From positions 1-64,000 of the forward strand of contig NZ_NGKC01000009.1 in the NCBI RefSeq assembly GCF_003987655.1: a stretch of DNA of 64,000 nucleotides, in the 5' to 3' direction. The DNA comes from Vagococcus acidifermentans. GTDB lineage: Bacteria > Bacillota > Bacilli > Lactobacillales > Vagococcaceae. Position numbers and translations under genes: made by a program. Shown one piece after another: positions 46,204 to 54,216 of the stretch. The notes below the pieces were generated by a model. The model made no database searches. It had not been told where the DNA came from and saw only the letters and a program-made list of their open reading frames with translations. How positions within the stretch are numbered: the stretch's first letter is position 1; each line of letters starts with the position of its first letter.

Positions 46204-46444
46204 ACTTTATTGAAGGTAGCCTGCCGTCAGTCAACAGGTCCACATTGAAAAATGAGAAAAACATCCCGGAAATCCATGTACCGGCCATTCTTTTTTATGA
46301 CAACGACATCAAAAAAATTAAAAAACTGTTGACGACTTTTTTGCCAAGCAGGCATAAACATGCCCGGCTCTCCTGACACTTAGCTGCGGGAGCCGGGCAT
46401 GATGTTTTTGGCTGTCATTTTGATTGCCGCCGATACGGAAACAA
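46204..46444. terminator. Intergenic stretch with a second strong terminator (46359-46406)
   Basis: CATGCCCGGCTC (46359-46370) and GAGCCGGGCATG (46390-46401) form a 12-bp GC-rich stem followed by ATGTTTTTG. No supported gene lies between this and the arr terminator; the plus frame from 46176 starts inside the arr terminator. On the reverse strand the hairpin would end the transcript of the 57-residue membrane peptide. Confidence 0.7.
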
Positions 46445-46618
46445 TCAACGTTTGCTGCTGTTAAATATCATGACGATGCCTATGTAAAGCATAATGAGTA
46501 TCATGGCCCAGCTTAAGAAAGATGCACTGAGAGCAAAACTCAATCTGCTTTTGACTGCGATTGCCGCACCGATGATGACGAACAAGACTGCACATCGTGC
46601 GCGATTTTTCGAGGACAT
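46445..46618 (-). CDS. Small membrane peptide, 57 residues
   Basis: A short gene that is easily missed. An ATG at 46618 is preceded by an ideal AAGGAGGAAAGTC. The product begins MSSKNRARC and has two hydrophobic stretches, AVLFVIIGAAIAV (~10-22) and WAMILIMLYIGIVMIF (~38-53), ending in SSKR: a small, two-helix hydrophobic peptide with positively charged ends. Family not recognised. It sits between the lipoprotein gene (same strand, upstream) and the hairpin at 46359. The clear SD and fitting composition support translation. Confidence 0.65.
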   Translation of the reverse strand: MSSKNRARCAVLFVIIGAAIAVKSRLSFALSASFLSWAMILIMLYIGIVMIFNSSKR

Positions 46619-46671
46619 GACTTTCCTCCTTCACTCAACATACCCCGGGAGTATGCTGCTGCCTATACGGT

Positions 46672-47061
46672 TCAGTGTCTGACCATCGTGATTTCAACAA
46701 ATTTTTCATCGTGTTCAGTTGTGATACAGTGTTTGTCATATGCAAGCAGTTTTAGCGTCGCTGTTTTTCCATCTTCCGTCAGTTCAACACTATACAATTC
46801 TTGCGGGTCAATGTCGATTAAAAGCGTTCCCGCTTCTTTGTCGTAAAAATAGTAAAAGGTATCTGCATAAATGTCGTTGACGTATTCATTCACGGTTTGA
46901 TTTTTGACATTGAAATCCAGTTTGACAACACCTTCATCCTTGCCTTCGTAATCAGTCCTGACTGCATCCCATTCTCCTGCCAAACTGACTGTTGTCCCGC
47001 CGCAGGAGGTCAACAGCACAACGCAAACTAGCATCAGCAGCCATCCAACTGTTTTTTTCAT
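46672..47061 (-). CDS. Small lipoprotein
   Basis: A 129-residue protein starting at the ATG at 47061 (MKKTVGWLLML). It has a lipoprotein signal with lipobox LLTSC (Cys ~20), followed by a ~105-residue beta-rich domain starting GGTTVSLAGEWDAVRTDYEG, similar in style to lipocalin-like or DUF-type small lipoproteins. Lipid-anchored to the outer face of the membrane. Function unknown. Upstream in-frame codons to 47091 lack an SD. It follows the TauE/SafE permease. Confidence 0.75.
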   Translation of the reverse strand: MKKTVGWLLMLVCVVLLTSCGGTTVSLAGEWDAVRTDYEGKDEGVVKLDFNVKNQTVNEYVNDIYADTFYYFYDKEAGTLLIDIDPQELYSVELTEDGKTATLKLLAYDKHCITTEHDEKFVEITMVRH

Positions 47062-47104
47062 CTTCCCGACATCCTTTATTAAGATGCGCACTTGCTAACT
47101 GATT

Positions 47105-48010
47105 TTAAATGTGCGACTCGGCTTCACGGGGACTGCTGCGGTGGGTTCCTTTGTAGATGTAGACGATGCCCGTATAAATAATGATGAGAATGATGATCCA
47201 CGTCAGCGAGCTGACATCTAGTCCTGTGACAAATCTGGCAGCCACAAGCACACCCACAATCCCGCCTAGAATTGCTGAGAATGAATGCACACGGTCATAG
47301 TGGTCTGCCTTGATGAATTCAACACACGCCACCGGCATCAGCCCGGCGCATGACCCCATCATAATTGGATAAGCAACAATGGGGCTGATCCCCAGCAAAT
47401 AAATCATCGCCATACACGGTGCAAACAGACCGACACCAACAGTCATCAGCGCACCGAAAACAAAATTCCCGACAATGCCGATTATCAGCTTGCCGCCTGT
47501 CAGGCTCATGGCTTCATTTCCTTTGCCTAAAATATCCAAGAAACCTTGCTGGCGCAAAATCATCAGCACAGATGTGAGAAGCAGAGCAATGCCCATTATC
47601 AACTGTACTTTACGTTCTGAAAATGTTGAAATCGTTCTCGAGCCGATCCAGGAACCGACGATGGATGAAATGATTAGTGAAAAGATGGTGAGCGGGGCGA
47701 CTGTGACGACGCTGATAAAGATAAACGCTTCAATCAACACGGAAATGCAGTGAGACACATTCAGTGTGCCGGGCAGTTTTTTATCGTCATTGGTTCTAGT
47801 GACATTCATCAAAAAAGTATGGGGCGCAAAACTGCCGATGCCAATCGTATCCAAACCTGACGTGATACCGCCGATGACTGCTCCCCAGACGTATTCCCTT
47901 TTATGTGCCGTGATGGAAAGCTGCTCGCGGTGTTTGACTAAATCAATGATCAAGTAGACAATAAAGTATGTTTGCAAAGCGGCAATACCGCCTAGTAAAA
48001 TCGCTTTCAT
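47105..48010 (-). CDS. TauE/SafE-family permease (probable anion exporter)
   Basis: A 301-residue protein with eight or so membrane helices. The duplicated TauE/SafE motif is visible: GSFAPHTFLMNVTRTNDDKKLPGT in the first half (read as IGSFAPHTFLMNV and NDDKKLPGTLNVSH) and GVGLFAPCMAMIYLLGISPIVAYPIM in the second half. Family members move sulfite, sulfoacetate or other C-S anions. The ATG at 48010 follows GAGGAAC; the frame's earlier ATG at 48046 lacks an SD. A strong promoter lies about 220 nt upstream, giving a long leader. Confidence 0.88.
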   Translation of the reverse strand: MKAILLGGIAALQTYFIVYLIIDLVKHREQLSITAHKREYVWGAVIGGITSGLDTIGIGSFAPHTFLMNVTRTNDDKKLPGTLNVSHCISVLIEAFIFISVVTVAPLTIFSLIISSIVGSWIGSRTISTFSERKVQLIMGIALLLTSVLMILRQQGFLDILGKGNEAMSLTGGKLIIGIVGNFVFGALMTVGVGLFAPCMAMIYLLGISPIVAYPIMMGSCAGLMPVACVEFIKADHYDRVHSFSAILGGIVGVLVAARFVTGLDVSSLTWIIILIIIYTGIVYIYKGTHRSSPREAESHI

Positions 48011-48225
48011 TTTTGTTCCTCTTTTCCAAGATGAAGAGGCGCTCATTTATACCTGTAGTGAAACCAAGTTTTTCCTTTAGGAATAAGCATTTATGCATAA
48101 GCGACAACAGATAACGGGGCAACTAAGTTTCAGCAGCTGCTTTTGTAATTGTTTGTGAACATAAACGTCATCGTTATGTTGATACATCATCTTTACGATT
48201 CGTTTTTTCACTAATTACTCTAAAA

Positions 48226-48254
48226 AGTATAAATCCGCTCGTTCAATTTGTCAA
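48226..48254 (-). promoter_or_regulatory. Promoter of the TauE/SafE gene
   Basis: On the reverse strand TTGACA (48249-48254), 17 nt, TATACT (48226-48231): near consensus. The transcript would have a ~200-nt leader; I recognise no riboswitch class in it. Confidence 0.85.
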
Positions 48255-48297
48255 TATTTTTCGAACGATTTTTTCATTTTTTTTAGACACCAGCAAG

Positions 48298-48330
48298 CAA
48301 AAAGCGGGGAGCATGTTTCCCCGCTTCTAC
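48298..48330 (-). terminator. Terminator of the MutS2-like gene
   Basis: AAGCGGGGA (48302-48310) and TCCCCGCTT (48318-48326) pair; the reverse-strand product ends in a U-run. Confidence 0.85.
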
Positions 48331-48345
48331 CTGTTTTGAAACAAA

Positions 48346-50277
48346 CTAACGCTTTTTGTTAGTTCGTTCATATTTTTCCTGACGACGTTCGACTGCTTCC
48401 CGGTCCAGCTTTTTATGAGCTTTTTTAGACCCTCTCAATAAGTCACGGGTCATTTTCCGTTCCTGAAAACTGCCAAACAAACTGTCATAATCGTAATTTT
48501 CCGGGTAGAGCTGCTCACGCCTCATCTCCAGCTTGACCCGCTTGCGGCTGACGTCAAACAACTGGTTGTTGATGCTGACAGACACCTTGCTGCTCCTCTG
48601 ATCATCTTGATAAATCAGGCCCCAGCAGTCTTGGTCAGTCACATACACTCTGTCGCCTCTTCGATAATGAACAGACTCTGAAGATGTTTCGTGCTCCGCC
48701 TGTTGGCCAGTTGCTCCTGCGGTAAAGTCATGTGTTGTCACATCATACTCGCGATGCTTTTCATATTGTTCAGCTTTAGCAATTACCCGTTTGTCCAACT
48801 GCATTTTCCGGGCAATCCAAAACGCGTTGCTCTCACCAGTCTCCCCCATCAGCAGCCGGTAGTTGGGCTGCAGCGTGTCACTGTTAAAGGACATCGCAGC
48901 TGTCATGAAGTCCGGATGCAGTTCTGAAAAGCGTTTGATTTCCCCGTAATGCGTGGTCGTCAACAACATGCAGCCCTTGCGGTAAAGCTCTTCCATAATC
49001 GCAATCGCCAGCGCCGCCCCTTCATTCGGCTCAGTCCCGCTGCCGATTTCGTCCAGCAATACCAGACTGTTTCCTTTCACACGATGGGTAATCCGTGCAA
49101 TGTTTTGCATGTGTCCTGAAAAAGTACTCAGCGCGTTTTCAATGCTTTGATGATCGCCGATATCCACAAAAATCTGGTCAAAAACGGCGATTTCCGTTCC
49201 CTCTTCTGCCCTAATCTGGACTCCAATCATTGTCTGAAGTGTCAGCAATGCGACTGTTTTCAGCACCACCGTTTTTCCGCCCGCATTGGGTCCGGTGATG
49301 GTCAACCCTCTAAACCCTTTCCCGAGCGACAAATTTAACGGCACGGCATCCGGCAGCAGCGGGTGCACCGCCTCCTTCAACACGATGTGGCCCTTTTGGT
49401 TCAGCAGCGGGGTAATCCCCTGCAACTGGCGGCTGTACTTCGCACGTGCAAAAATTACGTCAAATGCGGCAATCGCCGACAGATTCTCCTTCAAAAGCGG
49501 CAGCTGTTCAGCAATCAACCCCGTCAGCTCCGCCAAAATCTGATAAACTTCACTGCTTTCCTGAAGCGCTAAATCAGCTAGTTTCTGGTTCAGCCTGGCC
49601 ACAGCAGCAGGCTCGATATACACTGTCGTGCCGCGGTTGGACGATTCGACAACTGACCCTTGAATCTGATTTTTATAACTGGCCTTGACAGGAATCGTGA
49701 AGCGGTCCTGTTTTTTGACAATCATAAATTCTTGAATTTTTTTACTGTTGCCGGGATGGCGTAAAAATTTTTGAAGTACTTTTTCAATATCTGCCTGTGT
49801 TTCCTGCTGTGCATGTCTAAGCTTGCGCAGCTGGCGACTATAATCCGACGCCACCTGATTGTGATGAATCGCCTGATAGATAGTCTCTTCCGCTTCCTGA
49901 AACGTGCGGATGGCTGTGCTGTATTCCGCCAAAAGCGGTGCTGTTTCTTGATGTTTGCTGAAAAAATCGCGTATCAGTCGGCCGCTGCGCAAAAAGTCGG
50001 CAAACTCCACCAGCTCCTCGGCAGATAAAACAAACCCCTTACTCACCTGACTCGTCAGATGATCGATCTTGCTTAGCCCCATAAACGGCACATGCAAACC
50101 GGCTTCCAGCAACGCTCGTGCCTGTTCCGTTTCCGTCAGCCGAGCTTTTACCACCGCCAAATTGGCAGACGGCACAAGCTCGCGAATAGTTTCCTTCCCC
50201 GGCAGACTGACGGCAAACTGACTAAGTGCATCAATAATTTTATCAAACTCTATTTTATTAAATGTATCCTGATTCAT
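48346..50277 (-). CDS. MutS2-like ATPase lacking the Smr nuclease domain
   Basis: A 643-residue MutS-family protein. It starts FNKIEFDKIIDALSQFAVS, typical of MutS2, has the lever/clamp helices (~150-290), and the ATPase with Walker A ITGPNAGGKTVVLK (~335) and Walker B NSLVLLDEIGSGTEP (~413). Canonical MutS2 has ~785 residues with a KOW and Smr endonuclease domain at the end; here the chain ends in a basic tail (QERKMTRDLLRGSKKAHKKL). Bacterial MutS2 acts on stalled ribosomes and recombination intermediates; this shorter paralogue type is uncharacterised. SD AAAGGAGCAGG precedes the ATG. Confidence 0.85.
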   Translation of the reverse strand: MNQDTFNKIEFDKIIDALSQFAVSLPGKETIRELVPSANLAVVKARLTETEQARALLEAGLHVPFMGLSKIDHLTSQVSKGFVLSAEELVEFADFLRSGRLIRDFFSKHQETAPLLAEYSTAIRTFQEAEETIYQAIHHNQVASDYSRQLRKLRHAQQETQADIEKVLQKFLRHPGNSKKIQEFMIVKKQDRFTIPVKASYKNQIQGSVVESSNRGTTVYIEPAAVARLNQKLADLALQESSEVYQILAELTGLIAEQLPLLKENLSAIAAFDVIFARAKYSRQLQGITPLLNQKGHIVLKEAVHPLLPDAVPLNLSLGKGFRGLTITGPNAGGKTVVLKTVALLTLQTMIGVQIRAEEGTEIAVFDQIFVDIGDHQSIENALSTFSGHMQNIARITHRVKGNSLVLLDEIGSGTEPNEGAALAIAIMEELYRKGCMLLTTTHYGEIKRFSELHPDFMTAAMSFNSDTLQPNYRLLMGETGESNAFWIARKMQLDKRVIAKAEQYEKHREYDVTTHDFTAGATGQQAEHETSSESVHYRRGDRVYVTDQDCWGLIYQDDQRSSKVSVSINNQLFDVSRKRVKLEMRREQLYPENYDYDSLFGSFQERKMTRDLLRGSKKAHKKLDREAVERRQEKYERTNKKR

Positions 50278-50337
50278 ATTCCTGCTCCTTTAGTGTAATC
50301 AAGATACTTTCTCCACATCACAATAGTATCAAAAAAA

Positions 50338-50359
50338 GCCGCGGTCTTCTCACCGCGGC
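50338..50359 (-). terminator. Terminator within the mutS2-like leader
   Basis: GCCGCGG (50338-50344) and CCGCGGC (50353-50359) pair with an 8-nt loop; on the reverse strand seven Us follow. Confidence 0.85.
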
Positions 50360-50381
50360 AAATAAGCCCGACTCATCCATC

Positions 50382-50435
50382 CTAAAAGACAGCAGTCGTT
50401 TTTTGTGAGAAAGCATCTAAACATGCGCAAGACAA
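50382..50435 (-). CDS. Possible 17-codon leader peptide
   Basis: A TTG at 50435 stands 5 nt after AGGAGG (50441-50446). The frame reads (M)SCACLDAFSQKTTAVF and stops with TAG just ahead of the terminator hairpin. A leader ORF followed by a terminator is the usual layout of translation-dependent attenuation. The SD lies in the apical loop of the large hairpin. Whether it is translated is unknown. Confidence 0.3.
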   Translation of the reverse strand: MSCACLDAFSQKTTAVF

Positions 50436-50550
50436 ATAAACCTCCTATGAGACTTATTTTCTTACATGGTTCATTTAGATACTTGCGACACTCACAAAAT
50501 TCCCTCATTTATCTATTTTTTAGATTGTTATTTGATACTATCTGCTTTTG

Positions 50551-50579
50551 ATTATAACAAGATTAGCGGGGGATGTAAA
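50551..50579 (-). promoter_or_regulatory. Promoter of the structured RNA
   Basis: On the reverse strand TTTACA (50574-50579), 17 nt, TATAAT (50551-50556), with TG-rich extension: near consensus. Confidence 0.85.
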
Positions 50580-50710
50580 TGCTGATGTGTGCATATACGA
50601 AGGGACGACCGAGTTATGTTCCAAAAATAGGCCATAGCGATATATGAAATAGTTGGAAGATGGCTGAGATAACGTTAGCTTTCCTGATTCGTAAAACAAG
50701 CGCATGCTCA

Positions 50711-50754
50711 GAAAACCAGCCAAGTCTCCAACTGGATAAACTTGGCTGGTTTTT
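50711..50754. terminator. Terminator of the ABC exporter gene
   Basis: AAACCAGCCAAGT (50713-50725) and ACTTGGCTGGTTT (50740-50752) form a 13-bp perfect stem right after the exporter stop codon. The stretch 50580-50710 holds no recognised gene. Confidence 0.75.
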
Positions 50755-50758
50755 GGCA

Positions 50759-52480
50759 TTATTCTCTGAACTGCGCATCATACAAATGTTTGTACGCACC
50801 TTGTTTCGCCATCAGTTCGTCATGGGTTCCTTGTTCCACGATGCCCTGCTCGTCAATCACTACAATGCGTGTCGCCTGCTTAATCGTCGCCAGACGGTGG
50901 GCGATAATCAGAGTCGTGCGTCCTTTTGCCAATGACCCCAGCGACTCCTGAATAACGGATTCGGTTTCTGTATCAAGGGCAGATGTCGCTTCGTCAAGAA
51001 TCAAAATCGGCGGATTTTTCAAAAACATTCTGGCGATAGCGACCCGCTGTTTCTGCCCGCCGGACAATTTGACACCCCGTTCACCAATCATTGTGTCGAG
51101 TCCTTCCGGCATATCGTCAATCACTTGCCCCAAATGTGCCAGCTCGATTGCAGTCAGCACTTCTTCCTCTGTAGCATCCAGCCGGCCGTACAGTACATTT
51201 TCACGGATTGTTCCCGGAAATAGAAACACATCCTGCTGTACAATGCCGATGTGATGACGCAACGATTGCAGCGTGACATCCTGTATGTTCACCCCATCAA
51301 TGGTAATCCGCCCTGAATCCACTTCATAAAACCGCGGCAGCAAATTGCTGATGGTGGTTTTTCCGGCACCGCTCGGACCGACAAAAGCAACAGTTTCTCC
51401 CTTGGCAATCTCAAGAGACAAATCATCCAGCACTTGCGTCCCGTCTTCATAGGCAAAAGACACATGCTCGTAACGGATGTCTCCGTGCACGCCAGATAAT
51501 TCGACAGCTCCGTCCTTATCCTTAATCGCCGGTTCTTTGTCGAGTTCTTCGGTAAATCGTTTGAACCCGGCAATCCCTTTCGGATAACTTTCAATCATTG
51601 TATTGACCTTCTCAATCGGGCGGACAAAAATATTCGACAGCAAAATAAAACCGACAAACGAACCATAACTGATTTCATCGTTAATCGTAAAATATGCGCC
51701 GAAAATCAAAGCAAACAAACTAATCAGACGAATCAGTAAATAATTATAAGAAGAGCTGAGTGCCATCGTCTTGTAAAATGCCAGTTTGCTTTTCCGGTAC
51801 AGTTGGTTCAATCCTTCAAAACGCTTTTTCTCGAACGGTTCATTGGCAAAAGACTGGGTCACGCGGATGCCGCTGACAGACGCTTCGATGCCGGCATTGA
51901 ATTCGCCGAGATTTTCATAGATGCGGGTGTTGACCTTGGTCATGCGCTTGTTGAAGAATACCAGCGCAACAGTGATGAACGGCACGAGTATCGATGTTGC
52001 AATAGCCAGTGTCGGATGGGTGTTATACATCAGCATAAATGCGCCGACCAGCGTCATCACCGTAATGAACACATCTTCCGGGCCGTGGTGGGCGACTTCT
52101 GAAATTTCAAACAAGTCGGTCGTCAGGCGGCTGATAAGCTTGCCTGTTTTCTGGTTGTCATAGTATTCAAACGACTGGGACTGCAGATGGTCGTACAGCT
52201 CGCGGCGCATATCCGTTTCAATATTGACGCCCAGTTTATGCCCGAAATATACTACGACATACTGCAACAGCGTATTGATGATGTAAAAACCAAACAAAGC
52301 AATCGAGACTGTCACAATCAATCCCCAGTTTTTCTGAGGCATTATCTCATCGATTACATGATTGACGACTACCGGGAATGCCAGCTCCAGCAGTGCGGCA
52401 ATCACAGCACATGAAAAGTCCAGCACAAACAATTTTTTGTACGGACGGTAATAACTAAAAAAACGTTTCACCCATATCAC
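50759..52480 (-). CDS. ABC exporter, fused TM and ATPase (MsbA/LmrA type)
   Basis: A 573-residue half-transporter acting as homodimer or heterodimer. Six TMs in ~15-305, then the ATPase with Walker A VGPSGAGKTT (~368), Q-loop VQQDVFLFPGTIRENVLYG, signature VKLSGGQKQRVAIARMFL (~472) and Walker B ILILDEATSALD (~497), H-loop IIAHRLATIKQA. The catalytic Glu is intact, so it could function alone. Substrates of this class are lipids or hydrophobic drugs. No partner half is adjacent. It is followed leftward by a terminator. Confidence 0.92.
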   Translation of the reverse strand: MIWVKRFFSYYRPYKKLFVLDFSCAVIAALLELAFPVVVNHVIDEIMPQKNWGLIVTVSIALFGFYIINTLLQYVVVYFGHKLGVNIETDMRRELYDHLQSQSFEYYDNQKTGKLISRLTTDLFEISEVAHHGPEDVFITVMTLVGAFMLMYNTHPTLAIATSILVPFITVALVFFNKRMTKVNTRIYENLGEFNAGIEASVSGIRVTQSFANEPFEKKRFEGLNQLYRKSKLAFYKTMALSSSYNYLLIRLISLFALIFGAYFTINDEISYGSFVGFILLSNIFVRPIEKVNTMIESYPKGIAGFKRFTEELDKEPAIKDKDGAVELSGVHGDIRYEHVSFAYEDGTQVLDDLSLEIAKGETVAFVGPSGAGKTTISNLLPRFYEVDSGRITIDGVNIQDVTLQSLRHHIGIVQQDVFLFPGTIRENVLYGRLDATEEEVLTAIELAHLGQVIDDMPEGLDTMIGERGVKLSGGQKQRVAIARMFLKNPPILILDEATSALDTETESVIQESLGSLAKGRTTLIIAHRLATIKQATRIVVIDEQGIVEQGTHDELMAKQGAYKHLYDAQFRE

Positions 52481-52549
52481 ACTCCTAACCTTTTTATTTA
52501 ACCAAATATCCGAGAATAAATCAAAGGAACTGGTTTCAGAAAGGCGGCT

Positions 52550-53035
52550 TCAAAATTCGCGCAGCGGCACAAATGATGTGCCTTGTTCAGTCGTGATACC
52601 TGCGTATAATTCTGCGGTGTACTTTCCTTCACGAATGTAATGGTCTACCACATTACGCGCTGAAACAGGCATCTCCACCTGTGCCGCTTCTTCATAATCA
52701 AATAATGCCAGTTTACCCTCGGTACTGGTCAAGTCGGCATGGCTGCCCAAATCAGCAAAAAAATAGTAGTTCTGTCTGATTTCCCCGTTCTTCAGCCGCA
52801 GCGTGATATATCTCATGGCAAGATTATGCAGGTCTGTTTCATCCAAATCAAGTTCTTCCTTCGCTTCTCTCAAAACGCACGCTTTGGCATCATTCAGCTC
52901 GTGTGCTTCAAAGTGTCCGCCCGCTGAACCGACGTACAGATGGTCCGCCACCCGGGAACCTATCCGGTACAATAACAAGATCCCCTCACCGTTGACGAGA
53001 TAGAGCGAGGTCATATTCCGCAGTTTTGCGGTCAT
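52550..53035 (-). CDS. NUDIX hydrolase
   Basis: A ~161-residue NUDIX protein. The box GGHFEAHELNDAKACVLREAKEELDL (here seen as GGHFEAHELNDAKAC and VLREAKEELDL, ~43-68) matches Gx5Ex7REUxEExGU closely, though G in the last position is replaced by D. I start it at the ATG at 53035 (MTAKLRNM), 8 nt after GAAAGGA. Nucleoside diphosphates linked to other groups are the expected substrates; the exact one is unknown. Single gene between the exporter and HD genes. Confidence 0.87.
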   Translation of the reverse strand: MTAKLRNMTSLYLVNGEGILLLYRIGSRVADHLYVGSAGGHFEAHELNDAKACVLREAKEELDLDETDLHNLAMRYITLRLKNGEIRQNYYFFADLGSHADLTSTEGKLALFDYEEAAQVEMPVSARNVVDHYIREGKYTAELYAGITTEQGTSFVPLREF

Positions 53036-53097
53036 ATTGTTCATCCTTTCCTTCACTCTTTAGTATAAAAACAGTTCGAGAGGAATGTCAAAGGCTG

Positions 53098-54096
53098 TTA
53101 AACAGTTCTGTCAGCTGTTCTTAAGTAAATGCCGGCACTGCCGCGGCGCAATGTTTCCTGAATAGCAAGCGCTGCTGACGGGGATATGTCCGACGTTTTG
53201 ACGAGCCGGCTGCTGCGGCGCACCAGCGGGTCCACGTGACGCAGTTTTTTCTGCTGGAAAATATCGTACGCCTCTTCCTGCGAGACGATGTCGTATGTAC
53301 CAACATTCGACAAACGCGCAAGCTGACGGCTGATCTCCGGGTCGGCGGTAGCGGCCAAACGCTGCAGCAAGTTTGTATCCGTCGTCATGAAATCAGCCAG
53401 CGTCAGCATATCTTTTGCCAGCGCCTGTGTCAGCACCGCAGCCATGATGTCATGGCTGATTATGTTCAGCGGGTCATAGAAAAAATCAATGACCACATGG
53501 TGATAATTCCGGATAAACCATTCGCCCTGTTCAACACTGGAGACAACAATTCCTTTTTCAGCATCTACTGCCAGGTCCGCTATGAAGCGGTGGACCTCCG
53601 GCAGCGGCACATGAAAATAACGGTGGATTTCCCGTAACGTATAATCAATCCGGTCAGCGCACAAAAGCGGCGCCTCTTGTTCCAAAATCCCCCAACGGCT
53701 GTCATCCAACAGCAGCTCCCGCCAGTCATAGCCGTGCTTGTCTAAGACCTGCGGGAGTGTGCTTTGAGACAAAAAATCTTGCTTCACGTCTTCGTGGTAG
53801 GATTCCTGTAAATTGGCTGTCACCAAATCAATCAAATGTGAAAAAGCGGTGTGCGACACATCATGCAGAAGTCCCGCAATTTGCTCTGCTAGGGAGCCGC
53901 CCAGTTTTTTTATCAGCAACATGACCCCCAGGGAATGCTCATACCGGGTTTCATCCCAAACAGGATTCAGCAAGTATGCGGGTCCTGCCATGTGGACATC
54001 TTTCAGGCGCTGTACTTCCGGTGTTGCCAGCAGGTCGCTCAACACCGGCTCCAGCTTATATTCTCCGTACAAAACATCCGATACCGTTTCTTTCAT
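53098..54096 (-). CDS. HD-domain phosphohydrolase
   Basis: A 332-residue HD-superfamily protein. Metal ligands are visible as ETRYEHSLGVMLL (His ~53), AGLLHDVSHTAFSH (HD at ~76-77) and the later SRWGILEQEAPLLCADRID (Asp). This resembles YwfO-type HD proteins, some of which hydrolyse dNTPs or other nucleotides. Substrate not determinable. It lies 120 nt behind the SNF2 gene on the same strand and is probably separately transcribed, since a terminator stands between them. Confidence 0.87.
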   Translation of the reverse strand: MKETVSDVLYGEYKLEPVLSDLLATPEVQRLKDVHMAGPAYLLNPVWDETRYEHSLGVMLLIKKLGGSLAEQIAGLLHDVSHTAFSHLIDLVTANLQESYHEDVKQDFLSQSTLPQVLDKHGYDWRELLLDDSRWGILEQEAPLLCADRIDYTLREIHRYFHVPLPEVHRFIADLAVDAEKGIVVSSVEQGEWFIRNYHHVVIDFFYDPLNIISHDIMAAVLTQALAKDMLTLADFMTTDTNLLQRLAATADPEISRQLARLSNVGTYDIVSQEEAYDIFQQKKLRHVDPLVRRSSRLVKTSDISPSAALAIQETLRRGSAGIYLRTADRTV

Positions 54097-54170
54097 ATCT
54101 TTGCTCCTTTATCTTGTCATACATAGCGCCTCTCTATCATACCAGACTTTGCGGTTTGCCTGATACAGCT

Positions 54171-54208
54171 AAAAAAAGGAGCCGTGCTCAGAGGCACCAG
54201 CTCCTTTG
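54171..54208 (-). terminator. Terminator of the sbcD-sbcC-snf2 operon
   Basis: AAAGGAGC (54175-54182) and GCTCCTTT (54200-54207), with a nested GTGC/GCAC stem, followed on the reverse strand by U7. Confidence 0.85.
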
Positions 54209-54216
54209 CTTTGTAA

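Larger units (their letters stand above)
50331..50544 (-). ncRNA. Predicted structured RNA or leader upstream of the MutS2-like gene
   Basis: A consensus promoter (50551-50579, reverse) and a terminator (50338-50359 plus U7 at 50331-50337) bound a ~215-nt leftward RNA. It folds into a long imperfect hairpin: TTTTGTGAG/CTCACAAAA (50401-50409 with 50491-50499), ATCTAAA/TTTAGAT (50415-50421 with 50474-50480), CATG/CATG and an A/T-rich stem, closing on a 14-nt loop (50440-50453) that holds AGGAGG. An 11-nt inverted repeat (50323-50333 and 50531-50541) links both ends. No Rfam class comes to mind. It may be an independent small RNA or a transcription attenuator. Confidence 0.55.

Noticed and set aside
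46176-46376. 66-codon frame on plus after arr
   Set aside because: It begins inside the arr terminator and runs into the next terminator; no SD.
48011-48225. Riboswitch in the long leader of the TauE/SafE gene
   Set aside because: Some inverted repeats occur, but I could not match any known riboswitch consensus; left as an unassigned leader.
50323-50541. MITE with 11-bp terminal inverted repeats (ATAGTATCAAA)
   Set aside because: No target-site duplication was seen, and promoter and terminator positions are explained better by an RNA gene or leader.
50331-50544. T-box leader or 6S RNA
   Set aside because: No T-box (GGTGGxACCGCG) sequence; the terminal closing stem and central bubble of 6S RNA do not fit, since the 3' end is an independent GC-rich terminator.
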